From assembly GCF_002163835.1 (NCBI RefSeq), contig NZ_CP019331.1, forward strand, positions 310,001 to 374,000: DNA of 64,000 nt, read 5' to 3'. This DNA is from Polaribacter sp. SA4-10 (GTDB taxonomy: Bacteria; Bacteroidota; Bacteroidia; Flavobacteriales; Flavobacteriaceae). Below the pieces are notes generated by a model. That model searched no databases. It saw only the letters and a list, made by a program, of their open reading frames with translations, and had not been told where the DNA came from. Below are positions 8,689 through 16,645 of this stretch, one piece after another. The position numbers and the translations under genes were made by a program. The stretch's first letter is position 1; each line of letters opens with the position of its first letter.

Positions 8689-8704
8689 TACTATTTAAAT
8701 AGTA
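8689..8704. promoter_or_regulatory. Perfect 16-bp palindrome in an otherwise featureless gap
   Basis: TACTATTTAAATAGTA is fully symmetric. It lies in the 220-base gap between the guaB terminator and the 3' end of the dehalogenase gene, not near any visible promoter. Nothing else was recognised in this gap. It could be a protein-binding site or chance in AT-rich DNA. Confidence 0.25.
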
Positions 8705-8831
8705 GTCTGTTAGGGAAGTATAACCTTTTCAACATAAGATGAAGTTGAAGGGGATTTAGCCATTGAATTTACTACTTTCTTAACTATGTATTTTTTATAT
8801 GCTATATTTAGTTTTTCTTACACCCTAAAAA

Positions 8832-9716
8832 TTATTTTATTTGGTTATACCATTTAGAAATTTCGCTTCCAATTTCATAGGGATAATCTTCTTGTATAAA
8901 ATGTAGCCCTTCTCCAAGGTGAATTGATGTTAAGTTCTTCATCCCTTCCTTAATTATTTTAACATCTTTCTTTTTAATGGCTACGCCTGGAGAAACATAA
9001 AAGAATAGTTTAGGAATTTCAGAACTCATTAACCACTTATGCCAAGATGCAACTGTATTAGCTACTTCTTTTGGGTGACCATTATTAAATGGAACATCTA
9101 ATGGCCATTTTAATAAGGGTTTTCTGCTTTTTACAGTGGAATAAGGACTCGCGTAATAATCCATTTCAGGTTTCGTCATTGTTCTTAAAATCATGTCTGG
9201 TATCATTTTATGAATAAAGATATTCGATACTTGTACCATAAACCACCCTAAAACAGGTGTTCTCATCATTTTCAAAGCCACACGAATTGATGCTGGCATA
9301 TCATGAGTTGTAGGAGCATCATACATAGCTTCCATAAAGACAATGGCTTTGATGTTTTCCTGATGCGTATTTGCATAATGAAATCCTAAGCCTGAACCCC
9401 AATCGTGAAGTACAAGTGTAACATTCTTTAACCCAAGTTGATCTATAAACGAATTCAAGTAGTCATATGAATCTTGAAAACCATAGTTTATATCAGGTTT
9501 GTCGGATTTTCCCATTCCTATTAAATCAGGAGCAATACATCTACCTTGTTTGGTAAGGTAAGGAATGATATTCCGCCATAAATAATTTGACATAGGGTTT
9601 CCGTGAAGAAACAAGATAGGGTCACCTTCTCCTTCATCTATATAATGAACTTTACTTCCTTTTACATTCAGGTATTTTGATTCAAAAGGGAATTCTGATG
9701 AAATATGCTTACTCAT
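8832..9716 (-). CDS. Haloalkane dehalogenase (HLD-II, DhaA-like)
   Basis: This 294-residue alpha/beta hydrolase follows DhaA almost motif for motif. Present are the oxyanion/halide-binding FLHGNPMSNYLWRNI (Asn40), the nucleophile elbow VLHDWGSGLGFH (Asp105, with halide-binding Trp106), the catalytic acid in VFMEAMYD (Glu129) and the base in GLHFIQEDYP (His272). This Asp-Glu-His triad with an Asn/Trp halide pair defines subfamily II haloalkane dehalogenases, which hydrolyse carbon-halogen bonds to alcohols. The cytoplasmic enzyme lacks a signal peptide. It starts 11 bases after the SRPBCC gene stop and shares that gene's ECF-type promoter. The natural substrate is unknown. Marine brominated compounds are plausible only as inference. 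Confidence 0.87.
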   Translation of the reverse strand: MSKHISSEFPFESKYLNVKGSKVHYIDEGEGDPILFLHGNPMSNYLWRNIIPYLTKQGRCIAPDLIGMGKSDKPDINYGFQDSYDYLNSFIDQLGLKNVTLVLHDWGSGLGFHYANTHQENIKAIVFMEAMYDAPTTHDMPASIRVALKMMRTPVLGWFMVQVSNIFIHKMIPDMILRTMTKPEMDYYASPYSTVKSRKPLLKWPLDVPFNNGHPKEVANTVASWHKWLMSSEIPKLFFYVSPGVAIKKKDVKIIKEGMKNLTSIHLGEGLHFIQEDYPYEIGSEISKWYNQIK

Positions 9717-9727
9717 ACTATCTCGTA

Positions 9728-10312
9728 TTAATTGTTCGTATTTAGTTCCTTATTTCTGGGATGCGCTTTTCCAGTTTCCATATAGTATTTTAATTCTTCT
9801 GCGATTTCTTCTGCAGCTTTTCCAATTTTTAATTTAACGAGAGGCGATAATAAATAACCTAGCAGGTTTTTGACTTCCATTTCAAATTCTATAACGACAG
9901 TTGTTTGATTACTTTTTATTGGTTTTAGTGACCATAGTCCACTTGCGCTCTTTGCAATTCCCGGCATTCCTTTCGTTATATGATATGCCAAACTGTAGTT
10001 TTTAGCATCAAAAGCATCCAATAGTTGAATGGTTTCTCCTCTATCTGTTAAGGTAGCTCTATAGGAATAATCAATTCCCTCAAATTGCTTATCGCCTCCT
10101 GGTTTTGAATCTTTAAAATTACTTGACCATAGATGAACATCACCGAATTTTTTGCCCACAACCTCCCATATTTCATCGCTATTTTTATTAATAATTAACT
10201 CTCTTTTAACGTGTATTTTTTTTTGACCAATTATGCTTAAAATAATTAGTGGTATTGCAATAATTAAAACTGTTGCTATCATAATTTTAGTTGTTTTTGT
10301 AAGTGAACTCAT
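9728..10312 (-). CDS. Membrane-anchored SRPBCC (START-like) family protein
   Basis: The protein has 194 residues. One N-terminal membrane helix (IMIATVLIIAIPLIILSIIG) precedes a soluble SRPBCC/polyketide-cyclase-like domain. Visible family features are KNSDEIWEVVGKKFGDVHLWSS near the start, the central GMPGIAKSASGLWSLKP, and a long C-terminal amphipathic helix (KAAEEIAEELKYYMETG). Such domains bind hydrophobic ligands, and the ligand here is unknown. It is the first gene of a two-gene operon with the haloalkane dehalogenase and lies directly behind an ECF-type promoter copy at 10326-10357. A shared role in handling a lipophilic or halogenated compound is inference. Confidence 0.7.
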   Translation of the reverse strand: MSSLTKTTKIMIATVLIIAIPLIILSIIGQKKIHVKRELIINKNSDEIWEVVGKKFGDVHLWSSNFKDSKPGGDKQFEGIDYSYRATLTDRGETIQLLDAFDAKNYSLAYHITKGMPGIAKSASGLWSLKPIKSNQTTVVIEFEMEVKNLLGYLLSPLVKLKIGKAAEEIAEELKYYMETGKAHPRNKELNTNN

Positions 10313-10325
10313 GTTCTTTTTAAGG

Positions 10326-10357
10326 TTAGATACAAAAAGGTGTCATGTGTTACAAAA
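10326..10357 (-). promoter_or_regulatory. ECF-type promoter of the SRPBCC-dehalogenase operon
   Basis: The minus strand reads TTTTGTAACACAT, 7 variable bases, then TTTTGTATCTAA. The GTAAC and GTATC cores are 15 bases apart, as in -35/-10 elements read by ECF sigma factors. The same 13 + 7 + 12 arrangement occurs at 11328-11359 in front of the sigma factor gene itself. No TAnnTTTG box is seen here. Confidence 0.75.
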
Positions 10358-10383
10358 CTCACTACAACTCATAGAATAAAAAG

Positions 10384-10418
10384 AAAAAAGGCCTTTCATA
10401 CTGTATAAAAAGCCTTTT
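10384..10418 (-). terminator. Terminator of the ECF sigma factor gene
   Basis: On the minus strand AAAAGGC pairs with GCCTTTT around a loop of about 20 bases and runs into a T-tract. It separates the sigma gene from the operon promoter at 10326-10357, so the two units are transcribed separately. Confidence 0.65.
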
Positions 10419-10442
10419 CGTGTGCTGATTTTTGTAATTTAT

Positions 10443-11312
10443 TTATTCGAAGTACTTGTGTAAGTCCTTATCGTTTACAATTTCATTTATGACAGTATCG
10501 GTATCAAAATCTTCTTTGGTAGGATGTTTTTGAAAAAAATCGATGTATTTTTTATCTACAATATCGGCTACTTCATCTGCAATACCTTCTGAATAAATGG
10601 CAATAGTGGAACTGTATTTAGGGTCAAAAATTTTTTCATTTATCTTCATTTTACCTGCAGCCTCCATTGCTTTTGCTTTCTTAGAACACCTACACGGGTT
10701 TTCTGTATTTACCAACCCACATTGCTGGTTCATAAATGCATGAAACTCTTTTCTGGTGCGCGATAACTTTACACGATAGTTTTGTTTTGAAAGCCCAAAT
10801 ACCTCGGCACCTATGTTGTGATCTATATTAAAAACATCACCAAGAATGTATATTAATCGTTGTTCGCGAGTTAAACACATTAACATTCCAGACATACACC
10901 TGGTACGCGCTGTTTTTGTCCTTAATTCGTGTTCTATTTCTTCTTCAGCGGATACTTCTGGACTTGGGATGGAGTTTAGTTCACTGGAAAAAGCATCAAA
11001 ACTTTCCCATCGATCTTCCATGGGCTTTCTTTTGGTTTGTAAAAATTGATTAACTACAATTCGATACACCCAAGTTTTAAAAGCACTCTTTCCTTTGAAA
11101 GTAGAAAGCTTGGTAACTACCTTAATTAACACTTCTTGTGTTAAGTCTTTGGCCTCTTCAGGATTGTTGGTGTATTTCCAAGCAACATTATAGATAAATG
11201 GTTCATGTATTTTAATCAGCTGGTTGAGAGCCTTTTTATCTCCTGCTAAGGATTTTTGAACCAACTCAATGCTAGCGGTGTCTGAAAAGTTTGACGAAAG
11301 TGGGTTTGTCAT
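10443..11312 (-). CDS. ECF RNA polymerase sigma factor with a Cys-rich C-terminal extension
   Basis: The protein has 289 residues, about 100 more than a minimal ECF factor. Region 2 is NNPEEAKDLTQEVLIKVVTKLSTF with FKTWVYRIVVNQFLQ. Region 4 is LTREQRLIYILGDVFNIDHNIGAEVFGLSKQNYRVKLSRTRK, seen as the helix-turn-helix. Beyond region 4 come QQCGLVNTENPCRCSKKAKA, three Cys that could bind metal or sense redox state, and a roughly 75-residue helical tail. No anti-sigma gene is adjacent, so the tail may hold the control function. The gene has the same unusual promoter as the downstream operon, so it very probably activates itself and that operon. Confidence 0.88.
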   Translation of the reverse strand: MTNPLSSNFSDTASIELVQKSLAGDKKALNQLIKIHEPFIYNVAWKYTNNPEEAKDLTQEVLIKVVTKLSTFKGKSAFKTWVYRIVVNQFLQTKRKPMEDRWESFDAFSSELNSIPSPEVSAEEEIEHELRTKTARTRCMSGMLMCLTREQRLIYILGDVFNIDHNIGAEVFGLSKQNYRVKLSRTRKEFHAFMNQQCGLVNTENPCRCSKKAKAMEAAGKMKINEKIFDPKYSSTIAIYSEGIADEVADIVDKKYIDFFQKHPTKEDFDTDTVINEIVNDKDLHKYFE

Positions 11313-11327
11313 AATTCTGTTTTTTAA

Positions 11328-11359
11328 TTAGATACAAAATCGAGATATGTGTTACAAAA
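11328..11359 (-). promoter_or_regulatory. ECF-type autoregulatory promoter of the sigma factor gene
   Basis: The minus strand reads TTTTGTAACACAT-N7-TTTTGTATCTAA, matching the promoter at 10326-10357 in every position outside the 7-base middle. Its -10 element ends about 16 bases before the sigma factor ATG. Autoregulation follows by inference from the shared sequence. Confidence 0.75.
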
Positions 11360-11517
11360 GATATTTTTTAATTAAACACAACTTAATACGATTATGTATC
11401 GTTTTAATACTAAATCAAGTTCAGGACAAGTGACTTGTAATCAGTGTTTAGCGAATTTATTTTTTTTTGAGCAGAAAACAAATAGGAGAAAACACCCTTT
11501 TAACCAGTATATAGTTT

Positions 11518-13965
11518 CTAAAACTTTATGCCAACTTTAATGTTTAAAACTCTACCTGTCATGTAATTAGGTATTCCAAATTGCGTTTTAGAATACACAT
11601 CTCTTACCCAAGTATTGGTAATTGAATTTTGGATATCAAACATGTTAAACAACTCTAAACCAGCAGTTAATTCTTTAAATTTTGATAAAAAACCAGTTTT
11701 ATATTGTCTATTCGCATCCGTAAAAACATAAGATATACCTAAGTCTGCACGCTTGTAATCTCTTAACCTTCCTTGAAATTGATATACATCTGCATAAGAA
11801 GGAGAACCTCCAGGAACACCAGAATTATAAACTAGATTTAAATAGGCTTTTAAATTTGGTAAATTAGGAACATAATCTTGAAAAAGAATTCCAAATTTAA
11901 TGCGTTGATCAGAAGGTCTAGAAATAGTACCTCTGTTATCTATGTTTTCTTCAGTTTTTAAATACCCTAAACTTACCCAACTTTCACTACCAGGAACAAA
12001 CTCTCCATTTAAACGAACATCAACTCCATTAGCATAAGCAGTAGTTAAATTATCTGCTCTGTATCTAATTCTAACATTATCTATTGTATAAGCATTTACA
12101 TTAGATAAATCTTTGTGATAAAGTTCTGTAGTCAATTTAAAGGGTCTTCCCCACATATCAAAACTATAATCCATTCCTGCAACAAGGTGAATAGATTGTT
12201 GCGCTTTTACATCTATATTAATATTTCCATCATAATCTTTTAATTCTCTATAAGATGGAGGTTGAGAATACCAACCGCCAGAAACTCTAAATAACATGTC
12301 TTTTTGCCAATTTGGTTTGATTGCAAATTGTGCTCTTGGACTTATTGTTAATTGACTTTTAGAGGTTTCTCCTTCAGATTTTACTGTCCAATTATGAGCT
12401 CTTACTCCAAAGTTATACCAAATTTCATTGTCATTCCAAAAAAGACGTTCAGAATATTGAACAAATCCTGAAAGACGATTTATTTCAACATTATTATCTG
12501 CTCTTATATTTTGATACGGAGTAATTGCGCCTTCAAAAGGTGTATAAGGTTGGTTATTTCCAACATGATTTGGAGGTCTAATAGAAAAGCCAAGAGAATC
12601 TATAACTTCCCATTCTCTTATTCTATCTCTTATATCTTCTTTTTGATATTTTACACCAAAATCCCATTGTTTTCTATCTTTTTTATGTGCTCCTTTTAGT
12701 TGCACGTTTGTTATTAAAGCATCTAAATCATTTCTTGCATGATTTAATTGAGACCCAATTCCTTGTGAAAACTCAACATCACCAAAACTTTCTGAACCAA
12801 CATTCGTATCAACTTCACCTAAATTATAGGAAGCAGCAATATCAAAATGTTCTTCTTCTTGTGTATTATATCTAGAAACAGTTCCTGTAAAAGTTAAATA
12901 TTCATTTGCTTTATAGTTAGTAGATAATGCTCCAAATAACGTTAAATAATTATCTTCTTCTTGTCCGTTATAAAAAACATTTAATTCTAAAGGAGCTGCA
13001 ATAGTTCCAAAACGAGTTCTTCTAGAAATAGGAGTGTAGTTGTAGTTGTTTAATGAGAAATTTCCTAAAAAATTAAAAGTTAGAAAGTCTGATGCTTCAT
13101 AAGATATAAAGGTTTGAACATCTGTAAATTTTGGTTTAAAATTAGTTTCTATCTGTTTGCTGTTCACAAAAAGACTGTTATCTCTATATCTTATTCCTGT
13201 AATTGCACTTAATTTTTTATCTAAAAATTGATTTTCAAAAGTTGCACTTCCTCCTAGTAAACTAAAATCTACGGCAACACCTAATTCCTTAGGTTTTCTA
13301 TACGTAATATCTAAAACAGAAGAAAGTTTATCACCATATTTTGCTTGAAATCCACCTGCAGAAAAATTAATATTTTGAACCATACTAGGATTGATAAAAC
13401 TCAAACCTTCTTGTTGCCCAGATCTAATTAAAAAAGGTCTATAGATTTCAATACCGTTTACATAAACAAGGTTTTCATCAAAATTACCACCACGTACATT
13501 GTACTGCGTACTTAACTCATTATTATTACTTACACCGGGCAATGTCATTAAAACATTTTCTACTCCTGCATTTGCACCAATTAAATTATTAACTTTTTTT
13601 GAATCAATTTTTATAATTCCTTCTGCTTGTTTGTTATTGTCTTTGATAATAATTTCATCTAGTTTTTCTGTATTTAAATATAAAATAGGAGAATATCTAA
13701 TTGCATTTCTACTTTTAGCGGTAATTTTTTTTATAAAAGACCTGTAAGAAACATGACTAAATGTTAAGGTAATTTCTTCGTTAACAGGAATTCTAATTTG
13801 ATAATTACCGTTTTTATCTGTAGCTATACCTTTATTATTATATTTAATAGATACATTTATTATTGGCTCTTTTTTATTGTTTTTTACTGTTCCTTTTAAT
13901 ATTGTCGTTTTTTGAGCAACAAGAAGACTTGGGATTAGAAACAAAAAGAATACTATATTTTTCAC
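11518..13965 (-). CDS. TonB-dependent receptor with carboxypeptidase-regulatory-like domain
   Basis: The protein has 815 residues. After a signal peptide (FFLFLIPSLLVAQ) comes a CarboxypepD_reg-like beta-sandwich (LKGTVKNNKKEPIINVSIKY, ending around residue 100), typical of SusC-type receptors. The plug follows, with YNVRGGNFDENLVYVNG and AGGFQAKYGDKLSSVLDITY, then an outer-membrane barrel ending GRVLNIKVGIKF. Substrate is not evident and no SusD partner is adjacent. The M23 peptidase gene ends 6 bases upstream, so the two are probably one operon with the peptidase gene first. This pairing appears conserved in the family. Confidence 0.88.
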   Translation of the reverse strand: MKNIVFFLFLIPSLLVAQKTTILKGTVKNNKKEPIINVSIKYNNKGIATDKNGNYQIRIPVNEEITLTFSHVSYRSFIKKITAKSRNAIRYSPILYLNTEKLDEIIIKDNNKQAEGIIKIDSKKVNNLIGANAGVENVLMTLPGVSNNNELSTQYNVRGGNFDENLVYVNGIEIYRPFLIRSGQQEGLSFINPSMVQNINFSAGGFQAKYGDKLSSVLDITYRKPKELGVAVDFSLLGGSATFENQFLDKKLSAITGIRYRDNSLFVNSKQIETNFKPKFTDVQTFISYEASDFLTFNFLGNFSLNNYNYTPISRRTRFGTIAAPLELNVFYNGQEEDNYLTLFGALSTNYKANEYLTFTGTVSRYNTQEEEHFDIAASYNLGEVDTNVGSESFGDVEFSQGIGSQLNHARNDLDALITNVQLKGAHKKDRKQWDFGVKYQKEDIRDRIREWEVIDSLGFSIRPPNHVGNNQPYTPFEGAITPYQNIRADNNVEINRLSGFVQYSERLFWNDNEIWYNFGVRAHNWTVKSEGETSKSQLTISPRAQFAIKPNWQKDMLFRVSGGWYSQPPSYRELKDYDGNINIDVKAQQSIHLVAGMDYSFDMWGRPFKLTTELYHKDLSNVNAYTIDNVRIRYRADNLTTAYANGVDVRLNGEFVPGSESWVSLGYLKTEENIDNRGTISRPSDQRIKFGILFQDYVPNLPNLKAYLNLVYNSGVPGGSPSYADVYQFQGRLRDYKRADLGISYVFTDANRQYKTGFLSKFKELTAGLELFNMFDIQNSITNTWVRDVYSKTQFGIPNYMTGRVLNIKVGIKF

Positions 13966-13971
13966 GTAAGG

Positions 13972-15711
13972 TTAGTTTGCTTGTTTTTTATAGAACGAAG
14001 TAGAAAGCTCTTTGGTATTTCCAACATTGTCCGAGACTACAATTTTAAAGATATGTTTGCTACCCACCAATTTTTTATCACTAAATTTATAAGTAAGTAC
14101 TCTTTTTTTATGATTGTATTCCATTAAAATCCATTTTCCATCAATTGTTGCGCTATAATTTTTTATTCCAGAGCCAATATCAGAAATCTCAACTTTTAAA
14201 GTTTTGAATTTTGAAATCCATTGATTGTCTTTTATATATAGTAATTTAATTTTAGGTTTTTCTTTATCGGAAACTAAAGCGTATTTACCCAACGTCTTTG
14301 TAGTTGTATAAAAAGTACTGTCTTTTTTCCTTGTATTTTTATAATATGGATATTTGGGATACGCTACATTGGCAATATATAATTGTTGCTTTTCTGCTTC
14401 AGAATATTTAGAAACATTAAAAGTTAGTGTAAAGTTTTTATCTAAAGGAATCGTTGGTTTGTGAATTTCTGCAATTCCATTTTCTACTTTAAAATCTAAA
14501 AACACATCGTTATAAAAGGTGTTTTTAGGAAAAGCAATTGTTACATTTTCTTTTTGAAATTTATTAAAGTTTTTAGCAATTATTTTATAAGCTGTAGTAT
14601 CCTTTGTTTGAGAAAATAACGCATTACTTTCTTTACCTACAATAGGTATTTTAATAGTGCTTGTATTTCCTTTAAAATCTTTTGCAATAATTTTTACAGA
14701 ATAATTTAAACCATTTTTAATAGTTAACTTTCCGTTATTAACAAGGTTTTCATAAATAGAAAGCTTATTTTTTGTTACTTTATAAGTCTTTTGAATTCTA
14801 CTTTTATATTTTTTATAATACTCATAATCAATATGTAAATTAATAAATTTACTTTTAGAAAATGAAAAAGTTTCTGCATCATGATAATAAAAACGCTTAC
14901 CATTTACTAACATTTCTAAACTAAAAATTCCATTTTTATTAGTTGCTTTATCAAGTTTATCAAAGACATGTACCCCAAAACCAACAACTCCACTTGCAGA
15001 AATTTTGTCTGCTACATAGTTTCCATTTCCACTATTTTTAAATGGGATAGACGTTCTGTTTTTTTGTTGATTTATTCTAGAATCAGTATTTAAAGGGTAG
15101 GCTATTAATGATTTAAAAGTTGGTAATTTTGTGTCCTCAGGAAGCAATCCAAAATACAAAGGATTAATAATTTTTTCTGTTTTTGTATTTCTAAATTCAT
15201 AATGTAAATGTGGTGCTCCAGAACCTCCAGTATCACCAGAAAAAGCAATAATTTCTCCTTTTTTTAGAGGAAATTTATCATTTTTTAAATAAATATTTCC
15301 TGTTTCGTACTTCTCTTTTTTATATTGAATCGTTTTTACATATTTTTCAATTTTATCAGCATATTTACTTAAATGCGCATATACAGTTGTAAAACCATTT
15401 GGGTGCGTAATGTAAATCGCTTTACCAAAACCATACTGAGAAACTTTAATTCTAGAAATATAACCATCTGCAGCAGCATACACATTTAAACCTTCTTTGT
15501 TTTGGGTTTTAATATCTACACCAGAATGAAAGTGGTTGTTTCTTAATTCGCCAAAAGTGCCGGCTAAAACAATGGGTATATTTAAAGGATTTCTAAAATA
15601 TTTTTTTGGGTACTTTTTTTGTGAAAAATTTATAAATGTTACAAAAAGTAACATCAACAACAGGTATCTTTTCAAATTGCAATTATTTTCTGTAAAAATA
15701 CTAAAAATCAT
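13972..15711 (-). CDS. M23 family metallopeptidase (LytM-type)
   Basis: The protein has 579 residues. An N-terminal secretion signal is followed by a LytM/M23 domain at about residues 45-190. The zinc ligands are in NNHFHSGVDI (HxxxD) and GAPHLHYEF (HxH). The rest is a predicted beta-rich extension ending in an Ig-like KHIFKIVVSDNVGNTK motif. Such enzymes cut peptidoglycan cross-links or glycine-rich peptides at the envelope. ATG 15711 gives a long n-region with an internal Cys. A TTG at 15675 would give the cleaner signal peptide LKRYLLLMLLFVTFINFSQ, so the start is uncertain. The TonB receptor gene follows after 6 bases. Confidence 0.85.
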   Translation of the reverse strand: MIFSIFTENNCNLKRYLLLMLLFVTFINFSQKKYPKKYFRNPLNIPIVLAGTFGELRNNHFHSGVDIKTQNKEGLNVYAAADGYISRIKVSQYGFGKAIYITHPNGFTTVYAHLSKYADKIEKYVKTIQYKKEKYETGNIYLKNDKFPLKKGEIIAFSGDTGGSGAPHLHYEFRNTKTEKIINPLYFGLLPEDTKLPTFKSLIAYPLNTDSRINQQKNRTSIPFKNSGNGNYVADKISASGVVGFGVHVFDKLDKATNKNGIFSLEMLVNGKRFYYHDAETFSFSKSKFINLHIDYEYYKKYKSRIQKTYKVTKNKLSIYENLVNNGKLTIKNGLNYSVKIIAKDFKGNTSTIKIPIVGKESNALFSQTKDTTAYKIIAKNFNKFQKENVTIAFPKNTFYNDVFLDFKVENGIAEIHKPTIPLDKNFTLTFNVSKYSEAEKQQLYIANVAYPKYPYYKNTRKKDSTFYTTTKTLGKYALVSDKEKPKIKLLYIKDNQWISKFKTLKVEISDIGSGIKNYSATIDGKWILMEYNHKKRVLTYKFSDKKLVGSKHIFKIVVSDNVGNTKELSTSFYKKQAN

Positions 15712-15762
15712 TTTTGTATAATGGTTTATAATTCAGGATATTATTAAAAAAGCAATTAAATG

Positions 15763-15793
15763 TTGTAAAATTTAAAACAGAACGTTAACTTTG
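15763..15793 (+). promoter_or_regulatory. Promoter of the coiled-coil gene / zapA unit
   Basis: TTG at 15763-15765, a 20-base spacer, then TAACTTTG (15786-15793), an exact -7 element with ideal spacing. It drives the gene at 15821 and, given the 13-base gap, zapA as well. Confidence 0.65.
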
Positions 15794-15820
15794 TACATAT
15801 AGTTTTATTCTAATAGATAA

Positions 15821-16111
15821 ATGAGTAATACAATAGAAGCAATTCATTTACTGGAAGATAAGTTACAAAACTTACTTTCTAACTATGAGTTTTTAAAAAA
15901 TGAAAATGAAATATTGCTTCAAAGTACAACCATATTACAAAATAAACTTTTAGAAAAAGAACAATTACTGGTAAGTCAAAAAAAAGAATATGATTTGCTT
16001 AAAATTGCAAAAACTATTGAAGGCAGTAGTGCAAATAAAAAAGATACAAAGCTCAAAATTAATACGTTAATTAGAGAAATTGATAAATGTATAATGGAAT
16101 TACAAGAATAA
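15821..16111 (+). CDS. Small coiled-coil protein upstream of zapA
   Basis: The product has 96 residues and is almost wholly heptad-patterned (LEDKLQNLLSNYEFLKNENE, continuing with LLEKEQLLVSQKKEYD). The C-terminus is basic-acidic (INTLIREIDKCIMELQE). Genes of this size and shape lie just before zapA in many Flavobacteriia. A ZapB-like role, linking ZapA/FtsZ assemblies during division, is plausible from position and coiled-coil form but is not shown by sequence identity. It is cotranscribed with zapA. Confidence 0.65.
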   Translation: MSNTIEAIHLLEDKLQNLLSNYEFLKNENEILLQSTTILQNKLLEKEQLLVSQKKEYDLLKIAKTIEGSSANKKDTKLKINTLIREIDKCIMELQE

Positions 16112-16124
16112 AGTTCTTTAAATT

Positions 16125-16415
16125 GTGGGAAAATTAAAAATTAATGTTGTTATAGCAGGTAGAACGTATCCTTTAAGTGTAAATAATACACAAGAAGAAG
16201 AAGGTATGCGTAAAGCAGCAAACGCTATAAATAAATTAATTTCTATGTATGAGCAAAATTATGCAGTTAGTGATAAACAAGATGTTTTAGCTATGTGTGC
16301 ATTACAGTTTGCATCAAAAATGGAAATAGCATCAATTGAAAAAGATTCTACTAGTACAGAAGCAATAGAAAAAATAAAAGAGTTAACTAAATTGGTGAAC
16401 TCTCATTTAGAATAA
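16125..16415 (+). CDS. zapA: Cell division protein ZapA
   Basis: The product has 96 residues, the normal size. The N-terminal beta domain reads KLKINVVIAGRTYPLSVN, followed by EEEGMRKAANAINKLI and the long helix used for dimerisation. ZapA bundles FtsZ filaments at mid-cell. The start is GTG at 16125; no ATG is suitably placed, and the first in-frame residues match the family start. Its stop is followed by a structured non-coding region that resembles 6S RNA, echoing the zapA-ssrS order known from gammaproteobacteria. Confidence 0.88.
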   Translation: MGKLKINVVIAGRTYPLSVNNTQEEEGMRKAANAINKLISMYEQNYAVSDKQDVLAMCALQFASKMEIASIEKDSTSTEAIEKIKELTKLVNSHLE

Positions 16416-16439
16416 GTTCTTTAAAATACATTAACAACA

Positions 16440-16627
16440 CACTGCCTACGTTAGTAAATTGTTTATTAAACTCAACACGATTCAATTATGAAGGATGAGT
16501 CTTAATTGTAAAAGCATGCCTTAGCTACTGAATTTTTTTAGTACCAAATAGGATCCTTGATCAATTAGTTAGTCCTATAAGTACCCATAATGGAGTTTAA
16601 AAAACCAAGCTAATGTAGGCTTTTTTT
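16440..16627 (+). ncRNA. ssrS: Probable 6S RNA (6S-Flavo type)
   Basis: The gap between zapA and rny has no coding potential but a clear long-range fold. GCCTACGTTAG (16444-16454) pairs along all 11 bases with CTAATGTAGGC (16610-16620), with one G-U pair, and seven T follow at once. Just inside, AATTG (16457-16461) can pair with CAATT (16562-16566). A roughly 185-base RNA closed by a terminal stem with a large internal region, placed downstream of zapA, fits 6S RNA, which binds the housekeeping RNA polymerase. A 6S-Flavo family has been described in this group. The match here rests on structure and position, since I cannot run a covariance search. Confidence 0.65.
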
Positions 16628-16645
16628 ATATACTAAATTTAAACT

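Noticed and set aside
13499..13747. Plus-strand frame opposite the TonB receptor gene
   Set aside because: Antisense shadow of the receptor; the hydrophobic composition follows from the reverse of its Asn/Lys-rich sequence.
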